Of a stretch of 64,000 nt of DNA, positions 42,655 to 54,200 are shown piece after piece; within the stretch, counting starts at the first letter, position 1, and each line of letters begins with the position of its first letter. The position numbers were made by a program, and so were the translations under genes. Location of the stretch: positions 17,927,175 to 17,991,174 of the forward strand of contig NC_058046.1 of assembly GCF_020085105.1 (NCBI RefSeq), written 5' to 3'. Origin of the DNA: Siniperca chuatsi (Eukaryota > Chordata > Actinopteri > Centrarchiformes > Sinipercidae). Under the pieces are notes generated by a model. It was not told the origin of the DNA, ran no database searches, and was given only the letters and a program-made list of their open reading frames with translations.

Positions 42655-44386
42655 ATGTAGTTGTTGGAGAGTTTGCAACAGCGGATAGATGAGTTGCATA
42701 TGGAGGTTAAAGTTAAAACAGAGGAGGAGTTATACTCATCCTTTGATCTGTTTCGCAAGGTAAGTACAGTAAGGGACCATTTCACACACGACTCCTGCAT
42801 TAGACTGCACATGTTGGATTTCAATTTTACTGGACAGCAACAGCTCTATCCCCCTCTGTGTAGAAGGAAGATGCTAATCAAGCTGCTGAGAAAGCAGAGA
42901 GGGATAGGGAAGAGGGGCTTCAAAAGGAGGCAGAGATAAAGAGGCTGAAGGAGGAGTATGCTGAAATGATGGAGAGGAAACAGGAAGTAGAGCGTCAGGT
43001 GCAGAGACACACTGTGTATCGGGACTTCATGGAGTGTGTGGTCAAAATGACGAAGGTACAGCAAGGATTTTTACATGGCAGAGAAACGTGTGACTGAATC
43101 TAAATTTGTTTATCGTACAGGAAGAGTCTATCATAAAAATGTATTTATCCGTTTACCAAACAATCTGTCATTTGAAAGCCTTTTTGAAATGCATTGCACC
43201 ACCTAACATGTCAACTCCTGTAGTCCCCCAACAATTACAGATAACTCATCTCTCTGCTGCTCTAAAAGTACAAAAACCCAACGGGTTTCTTCACACTACC
43301 CCTTAAGCATAATGCAAGTATTTTGTAACTGAAAAATTGGGTCCAAAGCTCATTTTGACCCCTGGAAAGGGTTTAGTCTTGGCGGTAAATCACCCTTAAT
43401 CTCGACTCATTGTGTCTCTTGATGATGGCCTAAACAATAGCCACACTCATTAAATATATGGCATTGTTGTGTGAAACACTTCTGGCTCTTTCTCCGTACA
43501 GGTTCATGTTTTATTTCAGAAAAGTGCAATAATGTATATGATGTCAGCAGGGGCGGTCTTTGTTTCAGGCGAGGGGGCCCGCCATTTCAAAACCACTGAC
43601 ATGTTTTGAGTAGATATTGAAGTTACATTTTGGGGCTAAACCTTTAACGTGTGTGTTACAGTTCGAAGATGTGCAGCTGCTCACGGGTCATTTAGAGAGT
43701 CTTCTCCACTTTAGAGACCAGTTCTATCGGAGGGAGAGTGAGGCGCAGGAACAGGCCGACCAGCAGAGAAAAGCACTGCTGACACTGGAGGACCAGCATC
43801 ACTTGCTGCGGCTGCACAAGAACAACCAGCTGTCCCAGCTCCAGACCGAGCTAGAGAAGACCCGTTCTGAAGCTCAAACATGGGTACCAGACATATAATC
43901 CTGGGTCAAAGTCCGGCGTCAGAGCTAAGACCAGATCAAATGTTGCTTTACCGTACCATTCTGTATGAAAATCAGTTGCCCCTGTCTTTATACAGGAAAG
44001 AAAGTGGAACCACATTCAGGAAACAGCAGCAAAGAAAACACTCCTACTGGGACAGATTAAGATGGCGACCCTCAACCTCTATGAAATGACAGAAGACATG
44101 ATAGAAGGAGAGGAGGGTGTGGATATGAATGATACAGAGAAACAGCTGGACATGGTATGTACCCTGACAGAGCAGAGATGGAGACAAACAGCCAGCGCAA
44201 TAGAAAATGATCAACTTAACATACTCTTTCCTACTGTCTCCTTCTTAGGTCAAGATGTTCATCCAGGACCACGATGACATAGTTAGACAACATCAGACTC
44301 CCTCACAAAGACACAACAATGGACAGAAAAGAGAGAAGGCAAAAAAGCGCATCGTAACTTGTATAAAAAAATGTAATAAACATTAA
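41984..44386 (+). CDS. cfap73: Cilia- and flagella-associated protein 73 (CCDC42B / MIA2)
   Basis: Coiled-coil axonemal protein. In Chlamydomonas its homologue MIA2 works with MIA1 (CFAP100) to control inner-arm dynein f/I1. Coding exons: 41984-42021, 42119-42251, 42661-42759, 42864-43055, 43662-43883, 43996-44154, 44249-44386. All are GT-AG with matching phases, giving 326 aa (human about 308). It is almost wholly helical. Family marks are [13 protein letters not shown] near residue 35, YRDFMECVV near residue 144, then [20 protein letters not shown] and [18 protein letters not shown]. The start at 41984 is favoured because its short exon joins in phase with the next; an in-frame ATG at 42147 is the alternative. 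The last exon is Lys-rich. An AATAAA at 44375-44380 lies inside the final codons. An X-box lies upstream, and iqcd converges from the right. Confidence 0.87.
42606..42652. repeat. (GT)n microsatellite before cfap73 exon 3
   Basis: About 23 GT units ending 8 bases before the acceptor AG at 42659-42660. It occupies the polypyrimidine-tract position. Confidence 0.93.
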
Positions 44387-45163
44387 GGTGTTTCAGTTTA
44401 ACCCTAAACATACATTCCTATGCTGCTTTAAAACTGAATTCACTGAACTAGCACTGAATAGTTCATTTAAAGTTTGTTGTTAGTTATTTTAATGTAAAAC
44501 TCTGTGAGTTAACTGAACTTGAAGACAATGTACTTCAGTAAACTTAAGACACTGGGTGCATCAACAACTGATTAAGAATTTTGACAAGGATTCCTAGTTG
44601 GATCTGCTTTGCAATTACTATATATTTATCAGTCAGTAATGAAGAAGTAATCAGGGTAGGGTGTAGAATTAGCAGCCATGTTTGATCCAGAAGAGGGCAC
44701 CTGCCTTATTTATGTATTTGAGTGGTTTTTATTTTAATTCAGAAAAAAGACCTATGTGACTAACCAAAGATATAAGGAAATCTCCTAAATGTACTGTAAT
44801 ACTGTACTGTAATAGTAAATGTGCTGTCTTGAAACTAGAGAAAGGGTTTCTGGAGAGTTAAATCTAAATACAGTGAATGCTGGGAATAATGCTAATTACC
44901 TACCAACGTTTATTAATAAACTTAATGAGTTTATGAGTGGTCAGTAGGATATTCAGTTAGCTCCTCATTGTAATTAACAGGGCTTGAAGTGATAGTAGTA
45001 ACTATAAATTAATTATAGTTGATTTGTTTTAGCTCGATAAATACTATCTAGTAGCAATATCAGATCATTTATACTGCTGGCGTTTCAATGGCTCCTCCTG
45101 TGCACATGACTGCCAAATGAGTGTAATGTAGATAATTGATCATTCAGAAGACAAGGTCCTGTA

Positions 45164-45177
45164 CTGCCACCCTGCGG
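45164..45177 (-). promoter_or_regulatory. Weaker CTCF-like motif
   Basis: The minus strand reads CCGCAGGGTGGCAG, one mismatch from the older CCGCGNGGNGGCAG consensus. Confidence 0.35.
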
Positions 45178-45450
45178 CCACTAAAGAAAACAACAACTGG
45201 TATAACCAATGAATCCGTCCCTGTTTTAACTTAATTTGGCAGGTCAGACCCGTTTTCGATGCGACTTTTCCACATATAAATTCGGCGATTTGTTCTTATG
45301 TAAGTTGCCAAAGACACTACCTACTACCACATGTCTATTGTTTGTTCTTAACATTGCTGTGTGGGTTGAAGTGTGGGACATTTCTCTTTTATTTTGAAAG
45401 CCTAGCGTTATCCAGTGAAGCATCTGTTTTGTTGTCTGACTCTGAACATT

Positions 45451-45820
45451 GACTCACAAAGCAAACGGAGAGAAATGTTGTGGATCACATATACATTATA
45501 AAATTGAGCTGAAGTTACTTTCTCTTCTTTCAGACTGACATTCATTTCTCATTGAATGTTTTGATTGTTTGGCATAATTAAATATTAATTTCATGTAGGC
45601 ATACACCTATTAAAAATAGGGTGCGATTATATGATATGATTTGTTGACAAAGCAGATGGGGAGAAATGTTGTGGATCACATTCTTGTTGTAAAATTGATT
45701 TGGAGTTACTTTATCTTCGTTTAGAATCCATTGCATCTCTCATTGAATATTTAGATTGTTTGGCATCATTACAGTTATTCTTTTCATATTATGTAGGCTA
45801 CGCCTAAGTAAAAATAGTCT
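45451..45820 (+). repeat. Diverged tandem duplication, period about 191 bp
   Basis: Two successive blocks share AGAAATGTTGTGGATCACAT, then TTGTAAAATTGA-like, GAGTTACTTT, TCTCATTGAAT, GATTGTTTGGCAT and a TATGTAGGC end. The shared GAGAAATG starts at 45470 and 45661, giving the 191-base period. Differences are spread evenly, so the duplication is old. Confidence 0.8.
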
Positions 45821-46167
45821 AAATAAGATGTTATTGTAGGCTATTATTGGCTCACTTTGAGTACAGTTTGTAGTGAAACAAATCAAATTAAAGAGGAAGT
45901 TGTGTTTTTGTCACTTTATTTCTGTTTTTGATACAGAGCTGTTTATTTGGTTTGAGTAGGAAAATGCTCATTAAAGTGACGGTTCTCAGTGAACTGCAGC
46001 AACATTCTAGAATTCTAGATGGTTAAAACATAAAAAACTTTATAAAAAAACAAGACATAAATGACAAACGTGCTGAATATGGAGTATAATGGTTTTTGCA
46101 ACATTCATACTCTAACAGGTAGAGAGTGTTTGAGTGTAGCACCAGAGTAATGAAACTAGTCAATGGT

Positions 46168-48460
46168 TTATTTGGTCTTCTTGCCTTTTCCTTTTTTGGC
46201 CTTCTTGCCTTTGCCCTTGTTTTTTAAGGCCTTGCGAGTGCTGTAGCCTCTCCACCAGGCTTGGGCAAAAATAGCAGCTTTGGTCTTCAACACCAGCTCC
46301 CTCATCTCCTCCTTTCTCTTCTCTTCTGCCAGCCGACGCTTCTCTTGGATCTGGTTGCACTCCACCTCCAGGACAGAAAAGGCTTTCTCCAGCTTCCTCA
46401 GCTCCTCCTCCTCCCTTTCATATTCCATTTCATTCAACTCCAGGTCGGCCTGCGACAGGTGATGGTGGCAGTTAAAAGAGATTGTGGTGGGTAGTGAAAA
46501 AAATATATATGTAAAAGAAGATTTCAGACATTGAGCATACTGAAATCTTAAAAAGGATAATCCATTTAATAAGCAGGTATAAATGCTCAAATGGTAAATG
46601 CTAAAACCAGATTGAAATTTAACTAAACCAATGCATGAAGTGTGAATGCATCTGTCCTGGGTTTCGAAATGACCAGGAGTAAATAAAACAGTTGTGTGTT
46701 TTAGAGCTGAAATGAAAAATATATTTGTTATTATTTGTAATTGATTAGTCGATCAACAGAAAATAAATTGTAATCGATTAATCGTTACAATTGGTTAATC
46801 AAGAAAAAATGGCATATGTTCTCTGGTTTCAGCTTCTAATAGCTTCTAATGTGAAGATTTTGTGTTTTTCTGTGTTTTATATTCTTATAAAATGAATATC
46901 TTTGGGTTTTGGACTACTGGTCGAACAAAAACTGGACATTTGAAGACTTCACCGTGTTCTTGATGCATGGTAATATTCATAGTATCCATAGAGGAATATT
47001 TTAGAGCAGGATGATGCATATATACAATATCCTGAATATAGTTTGACAAAATCATCTCAGCAGATGAACTGGCCAGACTCCATCAGCTGATGAAGACTGT
47101 GAAATGTGAAGGGTCTGGAAAAAGCCAGTAAATGGACCCTGCGTTAAGATTATTTTGTTAAACTACTATATCCGAGGTCAAGAACTTGAACTGTCATGTT
47201 AAACATCCTGATTATAGTCTCAACCAGCATATATCCAGTATACACACTTATTATCTTTTCCAGTAACTTTTGGCACTTTGTGGTTTGACTGAGTTTGTAC
47301 CTGGTTTTCTTCTATTTCGTCATCAAAATGTTGGAGCAAGTATTCAATTTCTGTCTCCACCTTTTCATTTTTCTGTCAAGGAACAGTTGACATAGGTTTT
47401 AATGAAAACACTAAAATATTAAACATTTACTATGAAATATTAGATATACTAAACTTACCTCTTGGATCACTCTTTCTGCCTGTCTGTTTTCAAGCATCAA
47501 ATTGTTGAGCTGAATGTTCAATTGATCAATTTCCTGTTGTATACTGGTGTGCTTCACCTTTGAAATCTTCATATGTGACTGGCACTGCTTGCCTGCAAGA
47601 AGTGACATACTCGCTTCTTGTGCGTTTTTCCTCTGCAGAGAACTCTGCAAATTTTTGATCTCATCATTTTTGTGAGAAATCTGTGATACAAATGGAAAGA
47701 CAGAAGAGGTGAGATAGGAAAAAGGTTAAAAGCAGAGGATATGTTGGCCTCAAGTAAGAAATCTGGGTTTGTTAGACTAGACTCTTGTTTCTTTTTCAAC
47801 TTGATGCCTCACCTTTGCATCTATTTCCTTCATGGCTATAGCTAATTCCTCTTCCACTGAAACCATGTGCTCCAGATTGTGGGCAGGGGATGAAGGCGCC
47901 TGCTTATAGAGAACCAGCTGTAGCTCCTCATCCAGACTGGTCAGCAACTTTTCTACCATAAGGCCATGAAACTTCTCAAGCCCTCTTATTAGTATGTACT
48001 CACTCTCTCCTACTTCCATACCTAGCTCTGTCCTCAAACCAAAAATGACATCTGGATGGTTTCGGACAAGCCTGAGCAGATCCCTGACAGAGTTCTTGAT
48101 GTCCTTTTCAAGCTTAGCCCTTTCTCTCCTCCTTGCTTCCCCAGATTCTCCCTCTTGTTCCCCATCTGAGTCCCACTTGAGACCTTCTAGTGTCTCCAGT
48201 CTTTCATCTAATATTTGATGCTTTTGAAGTGCCCTGCTCAACTCCTTGTCTGCAACACTAGACACACTGTTTAACCGGAGCACAGCAGGCAGAGTCGCTG
48301 CAATCTCAACTTGACTGATGCAGTTTTCCAATATGCTTGAGATGCGTTGGGCCTCAAGAGAGAGCAGCTTCTTCTGTGACGGTTCACGGTTCTTTAGAGC
48401 ATCTTCCGACTGGGTCTTTGCCTTTGTCTTTGCCAGCACTGTTGCCCCCTTTGCAGACAT
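46168..48460 (-). CDS. iqcd: IQ motif-containing protein D (dynein regulatory complex subunit 10)
   Basis: Subunit of the nexin-dynein regulatory complex of motile cilia. Coding exons, 5' to 3': 48460-47813, 47680-47459, 47372-47301, 46449-46168. All have GT-AG introns and phase-0 joins, giving 407 aa (human about 449). The N-terminal half begins MSAKGATVLAK with LLSLEAQRISSILENCISQV. Long coiled coils follow, with EIEYLLQHFDDEIEENQ in exon 3. A single IQ motif lies at about residues 375-387 (FAQAWWRGYSTRK), followed by a Lys/Gly-rich tail (KGKGKKAKK) that ends the protein. The start is the first ATG after an acceptor at 48468, so a non-coding exon must lie upstream (donor at about 49371/49370). 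A minus-strand AATAAA overlaps the stop codon. It is head-to-head with tpcn1, as in human. Confidence 0.88.
46700..46980 (-). repeat. AT-rich dispersed fish repeat in iqcd intron 3
   Basis: Third copy of the family at 10972 and 41430. It has GATTAGTCGATCAACAGAAA, ATCGATTAATCG and a downstream TTTTGTGTTTTTCTGTG region. Confidence 0.55.
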
Positions 48461-48609
48461 GCTGTCACTGGATGGTAGGAAAAGAGCAAAAAAAACAACA
48501 AAAAAGGGAATGCTGTAAACTAATCTCAGTACACTTGCAAATCTGAATACACTTTAGCAGATTTTAGTACACATTCACAAATCTGAGTACAGCGCATACG
48601 AATTGAGAG

Positions 48610-49005
48610 GCATTTTCACAACTCTCCACACACATTTGAAAATAATACTGCTACAATAACACCCCCATACAGGAGCCCCACAAGGGTCGCCAGATTAACC
48701 TGTGTTAATATGTCAGACCTTTCTCTAATATTTGCTATTTCGTGTAAAATACTGGGTAGTTTTACCTCTTCAGGTCACACTGTATTAAAGGAACACAAGT
48801 AAAAAAGGTTGGGGAGCACTGGCCTAGATTAAAGCATTTATATGGAACTATAAGATACTAGCTATATAGAAAACAAAGTAGGGATACAAGCAAAGTAACG
48901 CACATGTGGTTTGAGACACAGTTTCACAACTCTCCACACACATTTGCAAATAATATTGCTACTATAATACCCCCATAGAAGACTATGGGGGTATTATAGT
49001 AGTCC
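48610..49005. repeat. Pair of related repeats in iqcd intron 1
   Basis: Two copies, at 48613-48675 and 48925-48980, share CACAACTCTCCACACACATT, then TGnAAATAATAnTGCTACnA and CCCCCATA. The second copy ends in the perfect hairpin at 48959-49002. Probably MITE remnants. Confidence 0.65.
48959..49002. repeat. Perfect 20-bp inverted repeat, 4-base loop
   Basis: CTACTATAATACCCCCATAG (48959-48978), loop AAGA, then its exact reverse complement at 48983-49002. It would form a strong hairpin in the intron 1 RNA of iqcd. Confidence 0.9.
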
Positions 49006-49370
49006 CTATTGGGAACCACCCTAGCTGTTAGGTGTGCTGTAGCCTCAAGCCATTGGCCCATAGTAACCATTGTATCAGCGGCTACATTTTCCAACATACT
49101 GTAAATGACTCTGGTATTGTCACATTACATTTGCCATTAGTTAGCTATCTACGACAGTATTAACAGTTAACGCTAGGTTAAGATAAATAAGTGAGGATTA
49201 GCGTCTGTTAAATTAGACAACATCAGTCTACACATTTAAGTTGTTGTTTTTAACAGAAAGTTGGTTATAAAACGGTTCCTAGTTTTTTTAGGAGGATGAC
49301 AGCAGATACTTTAGCTTGTGTTAGTTTAGATGTAGCTATATACTAAGCTAACTACGGTACATAGTTACCT

Positions 49371-49445
49371 GTCGACTCATATGTTGGCCGCAAGCAGAAA
49401 ATATTGTTGACATTTTTTCCTCTGTTGCTAGGATACCACTAATGC
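49371..49445 (-). other. iqcd: Probable iqcd non-coding first exon
   Basis: On the minus strand a donor (GTCGACAG then GTAACTA) lies at 49371/49370 and fits the acceptor at 48468. The 5' boundary is not known. The X-box-like site at 49424-49437 lies at or just upstream of the likely start of transcription. Confidence 0.4.
49424..49437. promoter_or_regulatory. Imperfect RFX X-box near the iqcd promoter
   Basis: GTTGCTAGGATACC has a perfect left half-site (GTTGCTA) and a decayed right half, about 11 of 14 matches to the X-box. It sits in the right place for a ciliary gene. Confidence 0.45.
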
Positions 49446-50280
49446 GGGTGACAGTATCAAATCACTGGCGCATGTTGCGGATAGATTATGATGCAGAAAA
49501 TATATGTATGCATTCGGGGTTATTTAATCTTATACATGAATGAATCAATAAATGAATGTGATAATCTTTAATTAAGGGCACTGTAGACATGAGACTTAAG
49601 ACAAGAGACATACAGCATACCTATAGCCATTGACTTTTATTTTGAAAATTTGGCAACGGTCACTCAGCCTGCCGCGAATTGCTTCAGTGTCGCGAATGTT
49701 TGTTGATCTCGCTGTACCCGAAGTATCTGTAGAGCTTATGAAGTGTCGTTAGTAAGTGTCAGGTAATGTTGCTTGCGAGAAGATTAATCCAGATATTAAA
49801 TTGGTACACTTAGTTATCGTGTTAAATGGTATGAGAACACGCACAACATTTGTTATCCAGCAGAAAGCCTAGTGTGCGGTGATGATGCCGTGATGGACAT
49901 ACTCGGACAGTCTCAGCTTGTTCGCCTGAGTGACAGTGAACCAGTTGATTCGGTGACAGATGACATCTGTGAGAGGACAAAGACCAAGTCTGCAACCAAC
50001 AGGCCTTGTCCGCTTCACACAACTTGAAAGCAGCTAGTTCCTGTGTTGCCTATCTCACCAGAGACGTTTTAACTTGTTAGCTATCATCTCAGTTTGCACC
50101 GCGTTAAAAGTACTCGGTTTGTTAGCTAACAACTAGCGTTAGCTGAGAGCACCCAAGATGTGCAGTCGTCTTGCGGTTTGCAGAACAAACCATGCACGTA
50201 TTTAGCTAGCGGGTAGCTTAGATTAACTCTAATTGAACTTTAGCAAAGCAAGACTGGTTGGAGCCTGGTTATCTGCTACT
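49438..50280 (+). promoter_or_regulatory. iqcd/tpcn1 bidirectional promoter region and tpcn1 5' UTR
   Basis: Divergent gene starts lie less than 900 bases apart. The centre (49660-49760) has several CpG sites in otherwise CpG-poor DNA. tpcn1 transcription start and any upstream 5' UTR splice cannot be fixed by eye. The start codon at 50281 has an A at -3 and a G at +4, a favourable context. Confidence 0.45.
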
Positions 50281-50490
50281 ATGGAGTCTGACGACGATGT
50301 GCCTCTCATCTTAACCTGGGACGAAGCAAACAGCGGTCTGCTCAACGAGGAGACCGAGAGAGGAGACGAAAGTAAGTTTTTACTGTCATATCCTCATCCT
50401 CCGCCATGGTGGAGTTATGTAAACTACGTATGTATGGCTAGGCCCGTGACCGTGGACATGGGTTCTGGTGTTACTACTGTCATGGCATGG

Positions 50491-50533
<43 letters not shown>

Positions 50534-50996
50534 GCAAAAATATTTGTGAGAAAATTCACTCAGTTGCCAGTTTATTTGGTACACAAAGCTAAAACTAATT
50601 CAGTCCAGTGTTAAACAGTAAAACCCAGCGTCACGAAGGTTTTAACGTTCAGTGTTTGTTGAAACTGTTTTAGGTGATTCAACTTTGTGATCGTTTTGTT
50701 TTTGGAGGCTGTAGTTTGTGATGCTGTTGCGTTGTATACTCTAGCCTCAAAATTAGCCTACATGAAATTGAATCAACACCTCTTTAAAACCGTTTCAACA
50801 CAGTTGGTTTAAGTTAGATGGACCAAATAAACTGGCAACTGAGAAGAAGCTTGGTGATTGTTCTTCAGTGTACAGAAAGACAGACGTCAACTTTCATTAA
50901 GCCGTACTGTAGCTCACATAAAGATATGATCAGGCTACGTTTTTAGCTCCACGATGCATTTGTATTTACAGTATACAGTGTGTTGTCAGTAGAAGA

Positions 50997-51046
<50 letters not shown>

Positions 51047-51214
51047 CATATGTAATTATAGAAGTATATTGTGTGATATGAAGTTAAGCTCGTCTACTTA
51101 CCAGTGCATGTACAGTCTGAAGCCGTTTAATGTTGTTGACAGGCTGCATACCTGCTGCATGTCCAGACCACACTGTTTAATGCAGAAGAGAGATTGTCCA
51201 CTAGGCTCTGAGAT

Positions 51215-51263
<49 letters not shown>

Positions 51264-54200
51264 CATGTTCTTATATCCCCGTGGGGACTTATACCTGAAT
51301 GCACACTAACCCATGGGGACTTGTGTCACTGTGAGGTCCCCACATGTAGAGACTGCTTTTTGAGGGTTTAGACTTGGTTTTAGGGTACTGGTTACAATTA
51401 GGTTAAGGTTAGGCATTTAGTTGTGATGGTTAAGGTTAGGGTAAGGGGCTAGGGGAAGCATAAGTCAATGACTGTCCCCCACTGGGATAGTGAAACAAAC
51501 ATATGTGTGTGTGCGCACACACAGTATGTATGGGTATCCATGCATCCACTCAACATAGTAATCCTGCTGCCTTTGTGTTCCTCACATATAAGCTACAAAA
51601 TGACCCATCTGAGAAACCGCTGCCTCAGCAGACCGGGTACCCCCCAGCCCCTCCCTGGTGCTCATGGGCCGCATGTGTGTGTTGTGTGTGTGAATGTCTG
51701 CAGCCTGTGTGTAAGTGTGTCTGTGTGTGTGAGCCTGCTGGATCATTTTCTCTGGCTCTGGAGGTGAACAGGAAGAGGAGAGGAGTTTTTTTTCTCAGGA
51801 TATCTGGGAATGGTGGTCAAGGAGGAAGTATCATGCTGTTCTTGCTGATTGCTTTTGGAGCTTTCTGGAAAGAGAGGGAGTTTGAACCTGGACACTGAGA
51901 AAGAAGTCTGCATTGTATCATCTCAGTGACAAAACACATGCTTGGATAGAAGTGTGGTGTTCAGTTTTTTTGCTGGTGGTCACGACCCTTCAGATCACCA
52001 TAAAACTTGATTTTATTTGTCCTGGGAGAAACGGTCATGACTGCTGAGTCTGTTTGTGTTTCTGTGACCCGGAGCCCACTGTGTTTTTGACTGGGAGCTC
52101 CAAACATGTTATTGTTCTCAAACAAATGAGGGGTTGGAATAGCACACGGCAGAAACGGGGTGTACTCCTGTCAGGATAACAGCCAGGCTGCCGCTGGACT
52201 GGAATTTGATCTTCACACTTCAGCTCAATCTGCTGCTGTCATGGTGGACAGGAAAAGTCTGTGACCGCTTTTCAGAGACTCAGATGGTGTCCGCTACGTT
52301 TTATTCCAAGGAGTCGCGCCTGAAGCAGAAACATGTGATGTACAGTGCGTGGGAAGAGTACCCAGATAGACTCACACAGGACTAAAATATGCAGCTGCAG
52401 AAAGACACACGGAGGAATTGCTTATTCAAGAAAGAAACTGTGACTTATATTTATGAGAACTCCTGCTTGAATCTGTAAATTCAGGTTATTAGAGAATTAG
52501 ACTTCATCTGGATTTCATCTTTTTCAGTTGTACTTTTGAGTTCATTTTGTAGACAGTGCAGGTTTAAGAAAAAAGTACTCTCTGTGTCAGTTTAAACATA
52601 GTCATTACCTAATTCTGCGTTATGTTCTACAATGGCTTGCTGCTTTCTCAGTGTTATTAGATATCTAGATGTCTTCCCTGTCTTTTGAAGTCAGTGGCTC
52701 TCTCTCCTGTAGTGCATGATTAGTTCCTCCTGTGGTTTATCTGTTTCATGTCTGTATCCTGTCTGTGACAGGAAGGAGGCGTAATAGACAATGTGCAAAC
52801 AATCAGTGAAATGACAATCAGTGCAAACACGGCACTTTCTTGCTGATTGGCAGCACTGGGTTCAAAGTTCAAACTCCACAGCTAAGGCAGGAGGGTAATT
52901 TCAGTGTGCAAGTGTTTAAGTCACGTTTCACTGTCACTGGTGACAGTATGTTTCATCAAGGTGACTGATGCGTTTTCTAAAAGAAGCAACCGGTTGTCAA
53001 AGAAGTACTGATCTTCATGAGCACTGTCAGTTGTTTTGAATGGTGTTCTGTCCCAGGTGTCACTTTGATCACCCATCTTGGCCTGGATATTTCTGGATCT
53101 GTAAGAACTTGCGTCCGGACTCCACTTGTGACCGTGTTTCTGGAGTTTGCATCAGTTCTGAGTGGAATGTTTGGCCATCTGTATCTCCGGATCTGTGTGG
53201 ATGCTGGAACAAGACTAGCGTACTGTGAATGACACACACACACATTGTGCTTTGGACTTCAGGGACTTTAATAAGTTCACACAGACAAATCCAAACTCAT
53301 CAATGGAGTGCTTATGCGGGCAAGCAGCTGGTTTCCATGAAGATCAGACCCATAACGAGAGTCCAGTAGCAATCTCCTCCTATTCCTTACAGTTAGAACT
53401 AGACTGCATTGGTAGGTACATACCCCACTATGTACTTTGTGTGCGTGTGTGTGTGTGTGTGACCCATATATGGTGCTAAAAGAAGGATAAACATGGAAAT
53501 TAAAAGACAACTTCATTGTTTGGTACACAAGTTTGTTGTTCTTTTCCACATAAATATGGACTGTATCAATACACTGACTCTTGAGTGTTTTCTTCCAGAT
53601 GGAGGAGGAGGCAATTATGACATAGTGAACAACGCTGTGATCTCAACACCTGGGCCACAAAACTACAGAGCCCAAAATGTGTCCTTACGGCAAAGCTGGG
53701 AGATGAACTACCAAGAGGCAGCCATCTACCTGCAGGTATTCACAAGCAGTGTATTGTGGTGTTTGTTAATTACTGAGTGTAAAGGGTGACTGCAACTGAG
53801 CTCACATGGTCATATAATGGTTTTTATTACACCCTCCACACTGAATTACTTGTAGATGGTTAAAACTTTCAGTGGGCTCTATTTACATCATGAACAGCTG
53901 CTGGAAGTAATAAAGTTAAGATAAGTTAAGATACAAGGAACGTCAAAGTAGTGACGCACAACTATGGGAATTCTGGACTGATAACCAAAAAGTTTCTGCT
54001 AAATGTTAATACAGAAACTCACACAAACACAGGCTTTTTCATTGTATTTAGAAAAGTTGCACAGTTCATGTGTAATAATGTTCAAGGTGTTTGTAACCAA
54101 ACAAAAAGACTTGTCATTTGGTTCGTCACAGCAGGAAAAGCACAGGTGGAACTAATAACATTAATGATTGCTTCGTTCCAGCAATCATTGCAGTGCAACA

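Larger units (their letters stand above)
44387..46160. other. Convergent intergenic region between cfap73 and iqcd
   Basis: No exon seen. It holds a diverged tandem duplication at 45451-45820 and a CTCF-like motif at 45164-45177. Extra poly(A) signals for both genes are present: AATAAA for cfap73 at about 44916, and minus-strand AATAAA for iqcd at about 45922 and 45950. Longer transcripts could therefore overlap tail to tail. Confidence 0.5.

Noticed and set aside
47994-48546. Plus-strand Ser/Leu-rich open frames over iqcd exon 1
   Set aside because: Antisense shadow of a coiled-coil exon with conserved family sequence and splice sites on the minus strand.
51400-51470. Possible interstitial telomere (TTAGG-like phrases)
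   Set aside because: Units are irregular (TTAAGG, TTAGGC, TTAGGGTAAGG) and form part of a common dispersed repeat with GTGGGGAC phrases.
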